Under the pieces are notes generated by a model. It was given only the letters and a program-made list of their open reading frames with translations. It had not been told where the DNA came from and made no database searches. From the NCBI RefSeq assembly GCF_003060885.1, contig NZ_QAIG01000008.1:508657-564742 (forward strand): 56,086 bases of DNA, in the 5' to 3' direction. The translations under genes and the position numbers were made by a program. Numbering within the stretch: position 1 is the stretch's first letter; each line of letters starts with the position of its first letter. Source of the stretch: Pseudomonas sp. HMWF032 (lineage in GTDB: Bacteria; Pseudomonadota; Gammaproteobacteria; Pseudomonadales; Pseudomonadaceae). Of this stretch, positions 44,182 to 52,872 are shown in pieces.

Positions 44182-45020
44182 GTTGCGTAACCCCGCAAAG
44201 GATCCGCCGCCGTTTGCAGCTGACGAATCTGCGCCACCTCGGCGTACAGCTCGGCAATCGGCGGAAAGTTGAAATCGCGCTCCAACAAGGTCGGACGCAC
44301 GCCATGCACGGCGTAGGCCTGTTCCAGCAGCGCCCAGACAGGGTCGATCACCGGCGCGCCGTGGGTGTCGATTTTCAGGTCGCTGGCCTGGTCGTAATGC
44401 CCGGCCACATGCAAATAGGCGATGCGTGCACTGGGCAGACTGGCGATATACGCCGACGCATCGAAGTTGAAATTGATGCTGTTAACGAAGACGTTGTTAA
44501 CGTCGAGCAACAGCTGGCAGTCGGCCTGTTCCAGCACCGCGCTGATAAACGCAGCTTCATCCAGCTCGCCCGGCAACTGCGCATAGGCCGACACGTTCTC
44601 GATGATCAGCGGCCGCTCCAGCACGTCCTGCACGATGCGCACGCGCTCGGCAATGCGCAGCACCGACTCATCGGAAAACGGCAGCGGCATCAGGTCATAC
44701 AGCTGGCCATGGTCGGCGCAGGCCGACAGGTGCTCGCTGTAACCGCGTACGCCATGCAGGTCGAGAAAGCCCTTGATGGCGTTGAGCAGCTCGATATCCA
44801 GCGGCGCAAAGCCACCGAGGTTAAGGGACAGACCATGACAGAGCAGTGGCAGGCGCTCGCTTATGGCGCGCAGCTGCTTGCCTAAACGCCCGCCTACGCC
44901 GATCCAGTTCTCCGGTGCCAGTTCGAGGAAGTCCACCTCGTCTGTGCTGCAGTTCTGCAGCGCGCCGAGCAGGCCGCGACGCAGGCCCAGCCCGGCACCG
45001 TTAACGAAATCCATCTGCAT
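44178..45020 (-). CDS. hvfB: HvfB/BufB: MNIO (DUF692) RiPP-modifying oxygenase
   Basis: A 280-residue TIM-barrel multinuclear non-heme iron oxidase. Iron-ligand strands are visible in order: ELAPENWIG, LCHGLSLNLGG, GYSEHLSAC, LIIENVSAY, LLLDVNNVFVNS, YLHVAGHYD and DTHGAPV. MNIO enzymes rebuild cysteine residues of precursor peptides into heterocycles or related groups; for EGKCG-type precursors, copper-binding thiooxazole/thioamide-type products are reported. AGGGG lies six bases before ATG 45020, 23 bases after hvfA. Cytoplasmic, acting before export. Confidence 0.93.
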   Translation of the reverse strand: MQMDFVNGAGLGLRRGLLGALQNCSTDEVDFLELAPENWIGVGGRLGKQLRAISERLPLLCHGLSLNLGGFAPLDIELLNAIKGFLDLHGVRGYSEHLSACADHGQLYDLMPLPFSDESVLRIAERVRIVQDVLERPLIIENVSAYAQLPGELDEAAFISAVLEQADCQLLLDVNNVFVNSINFNFDASAYIASLPSARIAYLHVAGHYDQASDLKIDTHGAPVIDPVWALLEQAYAVHGVRPTLLERDFNFPPIAELYAEVAQIRQLQTAADPLRGYAT

Positions 45021-45043
45021 GTTCTGCCCCTGCACTCAGTCCG

Positions 45044-45343
45044 TTACTCGGTTTTCTGCTCGCCGCCGCACTTGCCTTCACCGCACTTGCCTTCGCCTTC
45101 GGCCTTGGCTTCGCCACCGCATTTACCCTCGCCACACTTACCTTCGCCTTCGGCTTTCTTCATTTCGCCGCCGCATTTGCCTTCGCCGCAGCTGCCTTCA
45201 GCGGATTTTTCGCCAGCAGCCAGGCTGTAGCCGCTGCTCAGTTCCTGTGCGGCAAACGGGTTGCTCGCGGCCTGCACGCTCAATGCAGCGCTGCTCAGCA
45301 GTACCGCGCCCAGGGAAGCAACAACAGTGTTCAGATGGTTCAT
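45044..45343 (-). CDS. hvfA: HvfA/BufA-type RiPP precursor, copper-binding peptide
   Basis: A 99-residue precursor. Signal peptide residues 1-25 (MNHLNTVVASLGAVLL..., SVQA cut), then a linker and a Gly/Lys/Glu-rich repeat region with Cys at 52, 57, 70, 75, 87 and 92. These form three pairs CGEGKC in EGKCGEGKCGG repeats (first pair EGSCGEGKC). This is the pattern of the MNIO-modified EGKCG metallophores (Haemophilus HvfA, Caulobacter bufferins). Signal peptides double as leader in this class. ATG 45343 replaces the longer ORF start at 45448. It is the first gene of the four-gene operon. Confidence 0.92.
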   Translation of the reverse strand: MNHLNTVVASLGAVLLSSAALSVQAASNPFAAQELSSGYSLAAGEKSAEGSCGEGKCGGEMKKAEGEGKCGEGKCGGEAKAEGEGKCGEGKCGGEQKTE

Positions 45344-45393
45344 GGCAACGCTCCAATGGTGGTTTACAGTGGCGGCCGATTGGCTGCCTCGGC

Positions 45394-45427
45394 CCAATAG
45401 ACGCGCCCGACCGGCGGCTGTTACAGC
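45394..45427 (-). promoter_or_regulatory. Candidate ECF-sigma promoter of the hvf operon
   Basis: On the minus strand GCTGTAAC (45427-45420) and GTCTATTGG (45402-45394) are separated by 17 bases, with C before GTCTA, so the -10 reads CGTCTA. The likely start is near 45390, leaving about 48 bases before hvfA. The same 17 bases and spacing precede msrB (21476-21509). An ECF-type element fits known copper/redox control of relatives; the sigma factor is not in this window. Confidence 0.65.
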
Positions 45428-45554
45428 TGCACCGGAAAAAATTCGCAACCCAGCTGACGGCTGCTAAACCCTAGAAGATTTTTGCCGCCAGGCAGCCGAT
45501 CCGGCACACTACGCCTCCCGAGCAAATGCTCGTTTTCAAGCCTGCAGACTCCGT

Positions 45555-48038
45555 ATGACCCGATCTCCGCTCCGCCGTCTCGTTTTTGGCACCCTGCGCC
45601 GCGTGCTGTACCTCTGGGTGCGCTCGGAAACCATCAACCAGTCCGCCTTTACCCTCAAGCTCGACCGCAGCAAGCCGGTGTTCTACGTGCTGCAACAGCC
45701 GTCGCTGAGTGACCTGGCAGTGGTCGATACGGAATGCCGCAAGGCCGGCCTGCCGCGCCCGGTGCTGCCGGTGGCCGTGGGTGAACTGCTGGAGCCTGCC
45801 GCCTTCTTCTACCTGACCCCGGAGCCCGATTGGCTCGGCCGGCAGGACAAACGCGGCATCTCGCCGACCCTGCAACGCCTGGTCAGCGCACTGAGCCAGC
45901 ATGCCGTGGACGATGCGCAGATCATTCCGGTCAGCGTGTTCTGGGGCCAGTCGCCGGACCGTGAAACCAGCCCGTGGAAGCTGCTGTTCGCCGACAGCTG
46001 GGCGGTGACCGGACGCCTGCGCCGACTGGTGAGCATTCTGATTCTCGGCCGCAAGACCCGCGTGCAGTTCTCCACGCCGATTCATCTGCGCGAGCTGGTC
46101 GAGCAGGACAAAGGCCACGAGCGCACCCTGCGCATGGTCCAGCGCATCCTGCGCGTGCACTTCCGCAACCAGAAAGCCGCCGTGATCGGCCCGGACGTCT
46201 CGCACCGACGCAACCTGGTCAAAGGCTTGGTACACGGTCCGCAGGTGCGTCAGGCGATCATCGAAGAAGCCGAACGCGAGAACATCAGCCTGGAGAAGGC
46301 CGAAGGCCAAGCCCTGCGCTATGGCAACGAGATCGCCTCGGACTACACCTACACCGCCATTCGCTTCCTCGAACTGGTGCTGAGCTGGTTCTGGAACAAG
46401 ATCTACGACGGCATCAAGGTCAACCATATCGAGGGCGTGCAGGAAGTCGCCCAGGGCCATGAGGTGATCTATGTGCCCTGCCACCGCAGCCATATCGACT
46501 ACCTGCTGCTGTCCTACCTGCTGTTCCGCAACGGCCTGACGCCGCCGCACATCGCCGCCGGCATCAACCTCAATATGCCGCTGATCGGCGGCCTGCTGCG
46601 CCGTGGCGGCGCGTTCTTTATGCGCCGCACCTTCAAGGGCAACCCGCTCTATACCGCGGTGTTCAACGAATACCTGCACACCCTGTTCAGCAAGGGCTTC
46701 CCGGTCGAGTACTTCGTCGAAGGCGGCCGTTCGCGCACCGGGCGCATGCTGCAGCCGAAAACCGGCATGCTGGCCATCACCCTGCGCAGTTTCTTGCGCA
46801 GCAACCGCCTGCCGGTGGTGTTTGTGCCGGTGTACATCGGCTACGAGCGCGTGCTGGAAGGCCGCACCTACCTGGGCGAGCTGCGCGGCGCGAGCAAGAA
46901 GAAAGAATCGATCTTCGACATTTTCAAAGTCATCGGCGCGCTCAAGCAGCGCTTTGGCCATGTCTGGGTGAATTTTGGCGAGCCAATCAAACTGGCGGAA
47001 TTCCTCGACGGCGAGCAGCCCAATTGGCGCGAACAGGATTACGGCACGCAGTTCCGCCCGGCGTGGCTGAATGAAACCACCAGCCGCCTTGGCGAGCGCG
47101 TGGCGCAGCATCTGAACGAAGCGGCGGCGATCAATCCTGTCAATCTGGTGGGCTTGGCGCTGCTCTCCACCAGCAAACTGGCGCTGGACGAGCGCGCCCT
47201 GTCGCGGGTGCTCGACCTGTACCTGGCCCTGCTGCGCAGCGTGCCCTACTCGCCGCACACCACCCTGCCGGAGGGCAACGGCCAGGCGCTGATCGAATAC
47301 GTACAGAAGATGGACCTGCTCGCCGAACAGAAGGACGCCCTCGGCAAGATCCTCTATCTGGACGAGCAGAACGCCGTTCTGATGACCTACTACCGCAACA
47401 ACGTGCTGCACATCTTCGCCCTGCCGGCGCTGCTGGCGAGCTTCTTCCAGAGCAGTTCACGGATGAGCCGCGAACAGATCCTGCGCTTTACCCGTGCACT
47501 GTACCCCTACTTGCAGTCCGAGCTGTTTATCCGCTGGAACCTGGAAGAGCTGGACGGCGTGGTCGATCAGTGGCTGGCCGCCTTTGTCGAGCAAGGCCTG
47601 CTCAAGCTGGATGGCGACATGTACGTGCGCCCGGCACCCAGCTCGCGCGAATTCGTCCTGCTGACCCTGCTGGCCCGCGCCATCGTGCAGACCCTGCAGC
47701 GCTTCTACATGGCCACCGCCCTGCTGCTCAATGCCGGGCAGAACGCCATCAGCGCCGAAGAGCTGGAAGACCTCTGCACCGTGATGGCCCAGCGCCTGTC
47801 GATCCTGCATGGCCTGAATGCCCCGGAGTTCTTCGACAAGAGCTTGTTCCGTCACTTTATCCAGAGCCTGCTGGATCAAGGCGTGCTGCGTCAGGATGAG
47901 GCCGGCAAGCTCAGCCACCACCCGCTGCTCAGCGAACTGGCCGAAGGCGCGGCCAAGCGCGTGCTGCCTGCGGAGATTCGCCTGTCGATTCGCCAAGTGG
48001 CCATGGACCGCAACGAGGATGTCGCCGAACCGGTGTAA
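45555..48038 (+). CDS. plsB: Glycerol-3-phosphate 1-O-acyltransferase PlsB
   Basis: An 827-residue membrane-associated enzyme that makes lysophosphatidate, the first step of phospholipid synthesis. HX4D is in [12 protein letters not shown]; later blocks are [33 protein letters not shown] and [15 protein letters not shown]. The length matches PlsB (about 810-830). It starts at ATG 45555 with a poor ribosome site. Divergent from hvfA with about 210 bases between. Confidence 0.95.
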   Translation: MTRSPLRRLVFGTLRRVLYLWVRSETINQSAFTLKLDRSKPVFYVLQQPSLSDLAVVDTECRKAGLPRPVLPVAVGELLEPAAFFYLTPEPDWLGRQDKRGISPTLQRLVSALSQHAVDDAQIIPVSVFWGQSPDRETSPWKLLFADSWAVTGRLRRLVSILILGRKTRVQFSTPIHLRELVEQDKGHERTLRMVQRILRVHFRNQKAAVIGPDVSHRRNLVKGLVHGPQVRQAIIEEAERENISLEKAEGQALRYGNEIASDYTYTAIRFLELVLSWFWNKIYDGIKVNHIEGVQEVAQGHEVIYVPCHRSHIDYLLLSYLLFRNGLTPPHIAAGINLNMPLIGGLLRRGGAFFMRRTFKGNPLYTAVFNEYLHTLFSKGFPVEYFVEGGRSRTGRMLQPKTGMLAITLRSFLRSNRLPVVFVPVYIGYERVLEGRTYLGELRGASKKKESIFDIFKVIGALKQRFGHVWVNFGEPIKLAEFLDGEQPNWREQDYGTQFRPAWLNETTSRLGERVAQHLNEAAAINPVNLVGLALLSTSKLALDERALSRVLDLYLALLRSVPYSPHTTLPEGNGQALIEYVQKMDLLAEQKDALGKILYLDEQNAVLMTYYRNNVLHIFALPALLASFFQSSSRMSREQILRFTRALYPYLQSELFIRWNLEELDGVVDQWLAAFVEQGLLKLDGDMYVRPAPSSREFVLLTLLARAIVQTLQRFYMATALLLNAGQNAISAEELEDLCTVMAQRLSILHGLNAPEFFDKSLFRHFIQSLLDQGVLRQDEAGKLSHHPLLSELAEGAAKRVLPAEIRLSIRQVAMDRNEDVAEPV

Positions 48039-48059
48039 ACCACCCAATCGTAAATGCGA

Positions 48060-48148
48060 CGTAGGGTGGATCGGGGCGCGTAGCTGACGCCCTGTTCATC
48101 CACCCTGCGACCGATCCGGTGGATGGGTAAAGCGCCATCCACCCTACG
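48060..48148. repeat. GTAGGGTGGAT inverted repeat, 89 bp
   Basis: CGTAGGGTGGAT (48060-48071) is inverted as ATCCACCCTACG (48137-48148). A nested pair, CATCCACC (48097-48104) and GGTGGATG (48118-48125), gives four related ends. This motif is a familiar pseudomonad intergenic palindrome. It lies 22 bases after plsB and may also stop transcription. Confidence 0.75.
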
Positions 48149-48201
48149 GTTCGAGAAGCCTGTAGATAACACCCAGATCGCCCCTAGACATCCAGTCACT
48201 C

Positions 48202-48459
48202 ATGCATCCAGACAACAACCAAACCAGCAAGCCCTCCCGCGCCGAGTTTCACCAGGCCAACCAGGCGCGCGCCGAAGCTGAAGCCCAGCGCCTGCTGGCG
48301 GCCAAGCCCAAGTTGGGTGGGCGCTGGCTGAGTTGGGTCGCCGCCGAGCTGTACGCCCTCAAACCCGCGACCTATGCACAGATGGTGCGCCGTGAACTGC
48401 AGCGGCTAAGCGACGCCCCCCTGATTCAAGGGCGCGCGGACTTTTGCGTCAGTTCCTGA
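48202..48459 (+). CDS. Conserved hypothetical protein, 85 residues
   Basis: Function not recognised. A soluble, Ala/Arg/Gln-rich helical protein (RAEFHQANQARAEAEAQRLLAAK, then GGRWLSWVAAELYALKPATYAQMVRRELQRL). No signal peptide. The second half looks like a compact helical bundle with conserved Trp. The 3' end overlaps the convergent lytic transglycosylase gene by 34 bases. No strong ribosome site. Confidence 0.6.
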   Translation: MHPDNNQTSKPSRAEFHQANQARAEAEAQRLLAAKPKLGGRWLSWVAAELYALKPATYAQMVRRELQRLSDAPLIQGRADFCVSS

Positions 48460-49934
48460 CGGGTGCGGTTCTTGGCTTCAGCCAGTTTGTACGCCACGTA
48501 GTACTTGTAGATATTGCCGACATAATCGACCGTCTCACGCCCGACCACCCGCGCGGCTGAATGTTCGACGTTACCGAACCAGACGTTCTTATCCAAACCT
48601 GACTTCTCGGCCAAACGGCGAAATTTGCGCAAATTGCCCGGCCCGGCGTTGTACGCGGCAAAACTCAGCAGGGTGCGGTTCATTGGCGTCAGCTCGGGGT
48701 CGTTGAGGTATTTATCGGCCAGCACACGCATGTATTTGCTGCCGGCCTCAATGTTTTTATCTGCACTTTTGTCGATGCCCCTGATGCCCACCACCGGATC
48801 TGCGGCGGTACTGGGCAACAGTTGCATAATCCCCACCGCACCGCGCGGGCTACGCGCAGCCTGATTGAGCTGCGATTCCTGATACCCCTGAGCCATCAGC
48901 ATCAGGTGGTCGAAGTCATAGGTGCCGGCATGCTTCTCAAACAGCCCCACCAGGGCATTGAACTTCTGCAGTTCCGCCTCCGTAGTGGCATTGAGTACAC
49001 GCGTGCTGTTTTTCACGTACTTATTACGCAGGCTATTACCGAATGCAGTACCCGCTTTGTGCTTGTCCACAAAGGCTGCCAGTTCCTGCTTGAGCAGCGG
49101 GCTGCTCTTGCGAATCGCCCAGGCGAATTCGCCCCCCTCACGGATGTAAAAACTGTCATGAATCTTCAACTGCTTGTACAGCGGGCTCCAGGCCTCGGCA
49201 ATGTAGCGGTCCACCACCACGGCATTGAGCAAGCCGGCGTTGAGCATTTCCAGCAGGTCTTCGGATTCCAGATTTTCATCTGCGGGGATGATCTTGATTG
49301 GCTTTAACCCACGCGCCTTGAACTGCCGGTTAATCCCCACCAAATGTTCGAAGTAGCTGCTGGAAGCGCGTACGGTCACCTCTTGCCCGGACAAGTCCTC
49401 CAGCCGACTCAGTGCTGCACTGGATGGCCCGGTGATGACCGCCTCACGGATATTGCTGGAAAACGGCGCGGCAAAATCCACCGTATGCAGCCGCCCCTCC
49501 GTAATGGTCAGACCGCCAGCGGCTATATCACCAATACCACTGAGTAACTTGGGCATCAATTCGTTGCGCGCCACCGGAATAAACATCACCTGCCAGCGCA
49601 ACGACTTCTGCGGGTAGGGGTGATGCCGGTTCAGCCACACCTCCAGCGCCTTGCCCATTTCATAGCTGATGCCCTGCTGACGGCCACGGTCGACCATAAA
49701 AAAGGTCTTGCTGTAAGGCACCAGCACCCGCACCAAGCGACGCTCCCGCATGCCGTCGAAGTCGCCAATCCAGTCGTCCGGCACCGGTAACACCAGCTCT
49801 TCCACTTCCGCCTCTTCGGCCTCATCCAGCTCAACCGCCAGCCAGTCGAGCACGCTCGCCTGTGCCGACAGCGAAATCGCCACCATCAGCACCCCGACCA
49901 GCAGTACCTTCATCACCCAACCATAACCCCTCAT
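48426..49934 (-). CDS. MltF-like lytic murein transglycosylase
   Basis: A 502-residue periplasmic enzyme: signal peptide, a solute-binding-protein-like domain (about 60-290; LVRVLVPYSKTFFMVD, PFSSNIREAVI) and a C-terminal SLT lysozyme-like domain (about 330-465). Catalytic Glu is in AQGYQESQLNQ, followed by SPRGAVGIMQLLPSTA and AYNAGPGNLRKFRRLAE. It cleaves peptidoglycan glycan strands with anhydro ends. No lipobox, unlike some Mlt proteins; an acidic stretch (ELDEAEEAEVEELV) follows the signal. GGGAG is near ATG 49934. Confidence 0.9.
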   Translation of the reverse strand: MRGYGWVMKVLLVGVLMVAISLSAQASVLDWLAVELDEAEEAEVEELVLPVPDDWIGDFDGMRERRLVRVLVPYSKTFFMVDRGRQQGISYEMGKALEVWLNRHHPYPQKSLRWQVMFIPVARNELMPKLLSGIGDIAAGGLTITEGRLHTVDFAAPFSSNIREAVITGPSSAALSRLEDLSGQEVTVRASSSYFEHLVGINRQFKARGLKPIKIIPADENLESEDLLEMLNAGLLNAVVVDRYIAEAWSPLYKQLKIHDSFYIREGGEFAWAIRKSSPLLKQELAAFVDKHKAGTAFGNSLRNKYVKNSTRVLNATTEAELQKFNALVGLFEKHAGTYDFDHLMLMAQGYQESQLNQAARSPRGAVGIMQLLPSTAADPVVGIRGIDKSADKNIEAGSKYMRVLADKYLNDPELTPMNRTLLSFAAYNAGPGNLRKFRRLAEKSGLDKNVWFGNVEHSAARVVGRETVDYVGNIYKYYVAYKLAEAKNRTRQELTQKSARP

Positions 49935-50090
49935 GCATGCTCCCTCACCCGAGTTAATCGACCTGCTGCGCCCGCCCTTAACAATACTGGCTCAGGCCCG
50001 CTATCGTCGCCAAGCCGCGGTGCCGGTAGTCTGGGCTAGCACTCTCCGTTAAGCTCCAACGCTGGCCTCTCACCTACAAGGATGCTCATC

Positions 50091-50768
50091 ATGCTTCGTC
50101 TATTGACCCTGGCTGCCGGTTTTGTTCTTTCCTCCAATGCCATGGCCTTGTCCCTCGCCGACCTCTCGCAAAGCGACGCCAGCGGCGGACTCAAGGATGC
50201 CCTCAGCCAAGGCGCCAAAGTGGCCGTTCAGCAGCTGGGCAAACCCGGTGGTTTCAGCAACAACCCGGACGTACGCATCGAACTGCCGGGCAACCTCGGT
50301 AAAGCCGCAAAAACCATGAAAATGATGGGCATGGGCGCGCAGGTGGATCAGCTGGAAGCGAGCATGAACAAGGCCGCCGAAGCCGCCGTGCCGCAAGCCC
50401 AGGCACTGCTGGTGGACTCGGTGAAAAAGATGACCGTGCAGGACGCCAAAAGCATCCTCAGTGGCCCGCAGGACTCCGCCACCCAGTATCTGAACAAGAC
50501 CAGCCGCGAACAGATCCGCGCCAAGTTCCTGCCTATCGTCAAGCAAGCCACCGACCAGGTCGGTCTGGCCAAGCAATACAACAGCTTCGCCGGCCAAGCC
50601 GCGAGCTTCGGCGTGATCGACGCGAAAAGCGCGAATATCGAAAACTATGTAACCGAGCAGGCGCTGGACGGCCTGTTCGCCATGATCGCCGAGCAGGAAG
50701 CCAGCATCCGTGAGAACCCGGCGGGTGCGGCGACCAATTTGGCGAAGAAGGTGTTTGGAGCGCTGTAA
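50091..50768 (+). CDS. DUF4197 exported protein
   Basis: A 225-residue periplasmic protein: signal peptide (MLRLLTLAAGFVLSSNAMA) then a helical DUF4197 domain with LSQSDASGGLKDALSQGAKVAVQQLGKPGGF, NPDVRIELPGNLGKAAK and SKILSGPQDSATQYLNKTS-like landmark (here KSILSGPQDSATQY). Function unknown across the family. ATG 50091 is chosen because CAAGG lies nine bases upstream; ATG 50082 sits on it. A strong terminator follows. Confidence 0.88.
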   Translation: MLRLLTLAAGFVLSSNAMALSLADLSQSDASGGLKDALSQGAKVAVQQLGKPGGFSNNPDVRIELPGNLGKAAKTMKMMGMGAQVDQLEASMNKAAEAAVPQAQALLVDSVKKMTVQDAKSILSGPQDSATQYLNKTSREQIRAKFLPIVKQATDQVGLAKQYNSFAGQAASFGVIDAKSANIENYVTEQALDGLFAMIAEQEASIRENPAGAATNLAKKVFGAL

Positions 50769-51204
50769 GAAGGCGGGGATGGATATGAAAAAGCCAGACA
50801 ATGAGATCTGGCTTTTTGGGCACTGCAGCAACCTGCCTTATCGGAAAACACATCTATCCCTGTTTGAAATCGCACCCTTCACCCTGTCATTTATTGCTAC
50901 GCAGTCGCGATCACTGTAAGCAGGTATCTGTTGTTTATTGCTGCTGCGCTAGCTGTACTCTCATACCTTTGGTTTCCCTGGAAAAAGCAGCGCTTAGCTT
51001 TTTAATCGTTATTGTTGCGTGCCTGTTTTATTCACTCGCGCCTAATGAGCGCAGCGACCTCAATATCTAGGCTTCCCAAGGATTGATGACAGAAACGCCC
51101 AGGTAGTCGAACTGCCAAACATTGCGTATAGCTGGGTCAAGTAACGCCTGCTAGTTACCAGCATGCTCTGACTGCACAGCCTTCACAATTGCCGTTTCTT
51201 TGGC
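50769..51204. other. Intergenic stretch without a supported gene
   Basis: Beyond the terminator at 50788-50817, 380 bases hold only short frames. One, around 50925-51005, would encode a hydrophobic helix and basic end (LLFIAAALAVLSYLWFPWKK) but has no ATG/GTG start, so it may be a decayed membrane gene. The composition is less GC-rich than flanking genes. Confidence 0.4.
50788..50817. terminator. Bidirectional rho-independent terminator
   Basis: AAAAAGCCAGA pairs with TCTGGCTTTTT around an eight-base loop, 20 bases after the DUF4197 stop. Confidence 0.9.
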
Positions 51205-52122
51205 CTACCCGCCTTTTGCGGCCTTAACTGCACCGTACGTACCGAACAATAGGCCAGTAAAGATCAGCGTTGCGCCAAGCCAGTGATAAGGCTGCAAGCC
51301 CTCCCCCAACAGCAACCACCCCAGTACGGCGGTAAACACCGGCATCAGGTAGTTGGAGAGTGCCGCCTTGGCGGCGCCGAGTACACGGATGGCGTGGTTC
51401 CAGGCCAGGTAGGCGAGCAGTGAGGCGAAGATCGCGGTGTAGCCTATAGCCGCGAGGTTGGCTGTGGTAAAGCTAAAGCGTGCGCCCTGGGCCAGTTCAT
51501 ACAGATAGAACGGCAGAATCAACGGCACACCCAGCAGCATCAGCACGCCCAGCAGCGCCAGTGGCGGAATCGGCAGCAGGTGAGCCGACCAGCGTCGCAA
51601 CAGCAATGAGTAGAGCGCCCAGTCAGCCACCGCCAGCAGCATGACCAGGTCACCCTGATTGAATGCCAGACCGCGGAGGCTGGCCCAGCTGCCTGTGCTG
51701 ATCAGCACCAGCAGTCCAACTACGGCCACTGCCATGCCCCACCAGGCGCGACTGTGCGGCCACTCGCCAAGCAGTAGGCCCGCGCCGATAAAGGTCATCA
51801 GCGGCAGGCAGGTATTGACCAGGGTTATATTGATCGCTGCAGTGGTTTGCGCGGCGGCGTAGAGCAGGCTGTTGTAGCCCGCGATACCGATGCCGGCGAG
51901 CACCAGCAAACGCCAGCCGGCCGCATGCAATGCCGCGCGGTGTTGCCACAGCGGCTTGGCCACAAAGGGCAACAGCAGAACCAGTGCCAGACTCCAGCGC
52001 CAGAATGACAGGGCGAACGGCGGGATTTCGCCGGCAAACGCCCGCGCCACCAGGGCATTGCCGGACCAGCACAGCGTCGCCAGCAGCAAACCGCCCAGCG
52101 CGATGCGCACGGAGGACGGCAT
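51205..52122 (-). CDS. EamA-family transporter
   Basis: A 305-residue inner-membrane protein with ten helices in two EamA repeats (LATLCWSGNALVARAFAGEIPP; YTAIFASLLAYLAWNHAIRVLG). The C-terminal GEGLQPYHWLGATLIFTGLLFG is typical. Substrate unknown. Its ATG lies three bases after the carbonic anhydrase stop, so they form an operon. Confidence 0.85.
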   Translation of the reverse strand: MPSSVRIALGGLLLATLCWSGNALVARAFAGEIPPFALSFWRWSLALVLLLPFVAKPLWQHRAALHAAGWRLLVLAGIGIAGYNSLLYAAAQTTAAINITLVNTCLPLMTFIGAGLLLGEWPHSRAWWGMAVAVVGLLVLISTGSWASLRGLAFNQGDLVMLLAVADWALYSLLLRRWSAHLLPIPPLALLGVLMLLGVPLILPFYLYELAQGARFSFTTANLAAIGYTAIFASLLAYLAWNHAIRVLGAAKAALSNYLMPVFTAVLGWLLLGEGLQPYHWLGATLIFTGLLFGTYGAVKAAKGG

Positions 52123-52125
52123 ACC

Positions 52126-52770
52126 TCAACGCTGACCGAGAGGACGCAGGCGGTATTGCGGTGGCAGCTGCTCCATGCCGCTGACGGTGACGTTGAGGTT
52201 CTTCCAGCGGCCGTCCTTGATGCCGTAGATACAGCCATGCACCGCCAGCGGCTGCCCACGATGCCAGGCGTTCTGCACGATGGTGGTGTGGCTGACGTTC
52301 GCCACTTGCTGGATCACGTTGAGCTCACACAGGCGATCGACCTGATCCTCTTCGCTGGGCAACTGCGCCAGGTGTTCACGGTGCTCGTAGTAGAGGTCAC
52401 GAATGCTGCGCAGCCAACCGTCGATCAGGCCGAACTGGGTGTCCTGCATCGATGCGCGCACGCCGCCACAACCGTAGTGCCCGGTAACCAGGATATGTTT
52501 GACCTTGAGCACATCGACCGCGTACTGGATCACCGACAGGCAGTTGAGGTCGGTGTGCAGCACCACGTTGGCGACGTTGCGGTGCACGAACAGATCGCCC
52601 GGCAGCAGGCCGACAATCTCATTGGCCGGCACACGCGCATCGGAGCAGCCGATCCACAGGTACTCGGGCACCTGCTGCTGGGCCAGCTTAGCGAAGAACT
52701 CGGGATCTTCTTCCTTGATCGCTTCGGCCCAACGCACGTTGTTGTCGAAGAGGTGCTGTAGGTCGCTCAT
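52126..52770 (-). CDS. can: Beta-class carbonic anhydrase
   Basis: A 214-residue cytoplasmic zinc enzyme that interconverts CO2 and bicarbonate. Zinc ligands are Cys42, Asp44 (in GCSDARVP), His98 and Cys101 (GHYGCGG), at the same numbering as E. coli Can; Arg46 pairs with Asp44. The length is typical. It leads the transporter gene. Confidence 0.95.
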   Translation of the reverse strand: MSDLQHLFDNNVRWAEAIKEEDPEFFAKLAQQQVPEYLWIGCSDARVPANEIVGLLPGDLFVHRNVANVVLHTDLNCLSVIQYAVDVLKVKHILVTGHYGCGGVRASMQDTQFGLIDGWLRSIRDLYYEHREHLAQLPSEEDQVDRLCELNVIQQVANVSHTTIVQNAWHRGQPLAVHGCIYGIKDGRWKNLNVTVSGMEQLPPQYRLRPLGQR

Positions 52771-52872
52771 GCGTCACTCCCGGATTCGTCGATGCGCACC
52801 ATAGGAGCGCCACCGGCTTTTGACAAGCACGGAGTAGCTGCCCTCACAGCGAACAGCCGGCAGCAGGCTTGA

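Noticed and set aside
45471..47411. 646-codon minus-strand ORF
   Set aside because: Antisense to plsB, whose motifs are clear; composition is that of a shadow frame (His/Gln/Ala/Val rich) with no family motif.
50925..51005. Small membrane peptide gene
   Set aside because: Hydrophobic frame has no ATG, GTG or TTG start with a ribosome site and is preceded by a stop.
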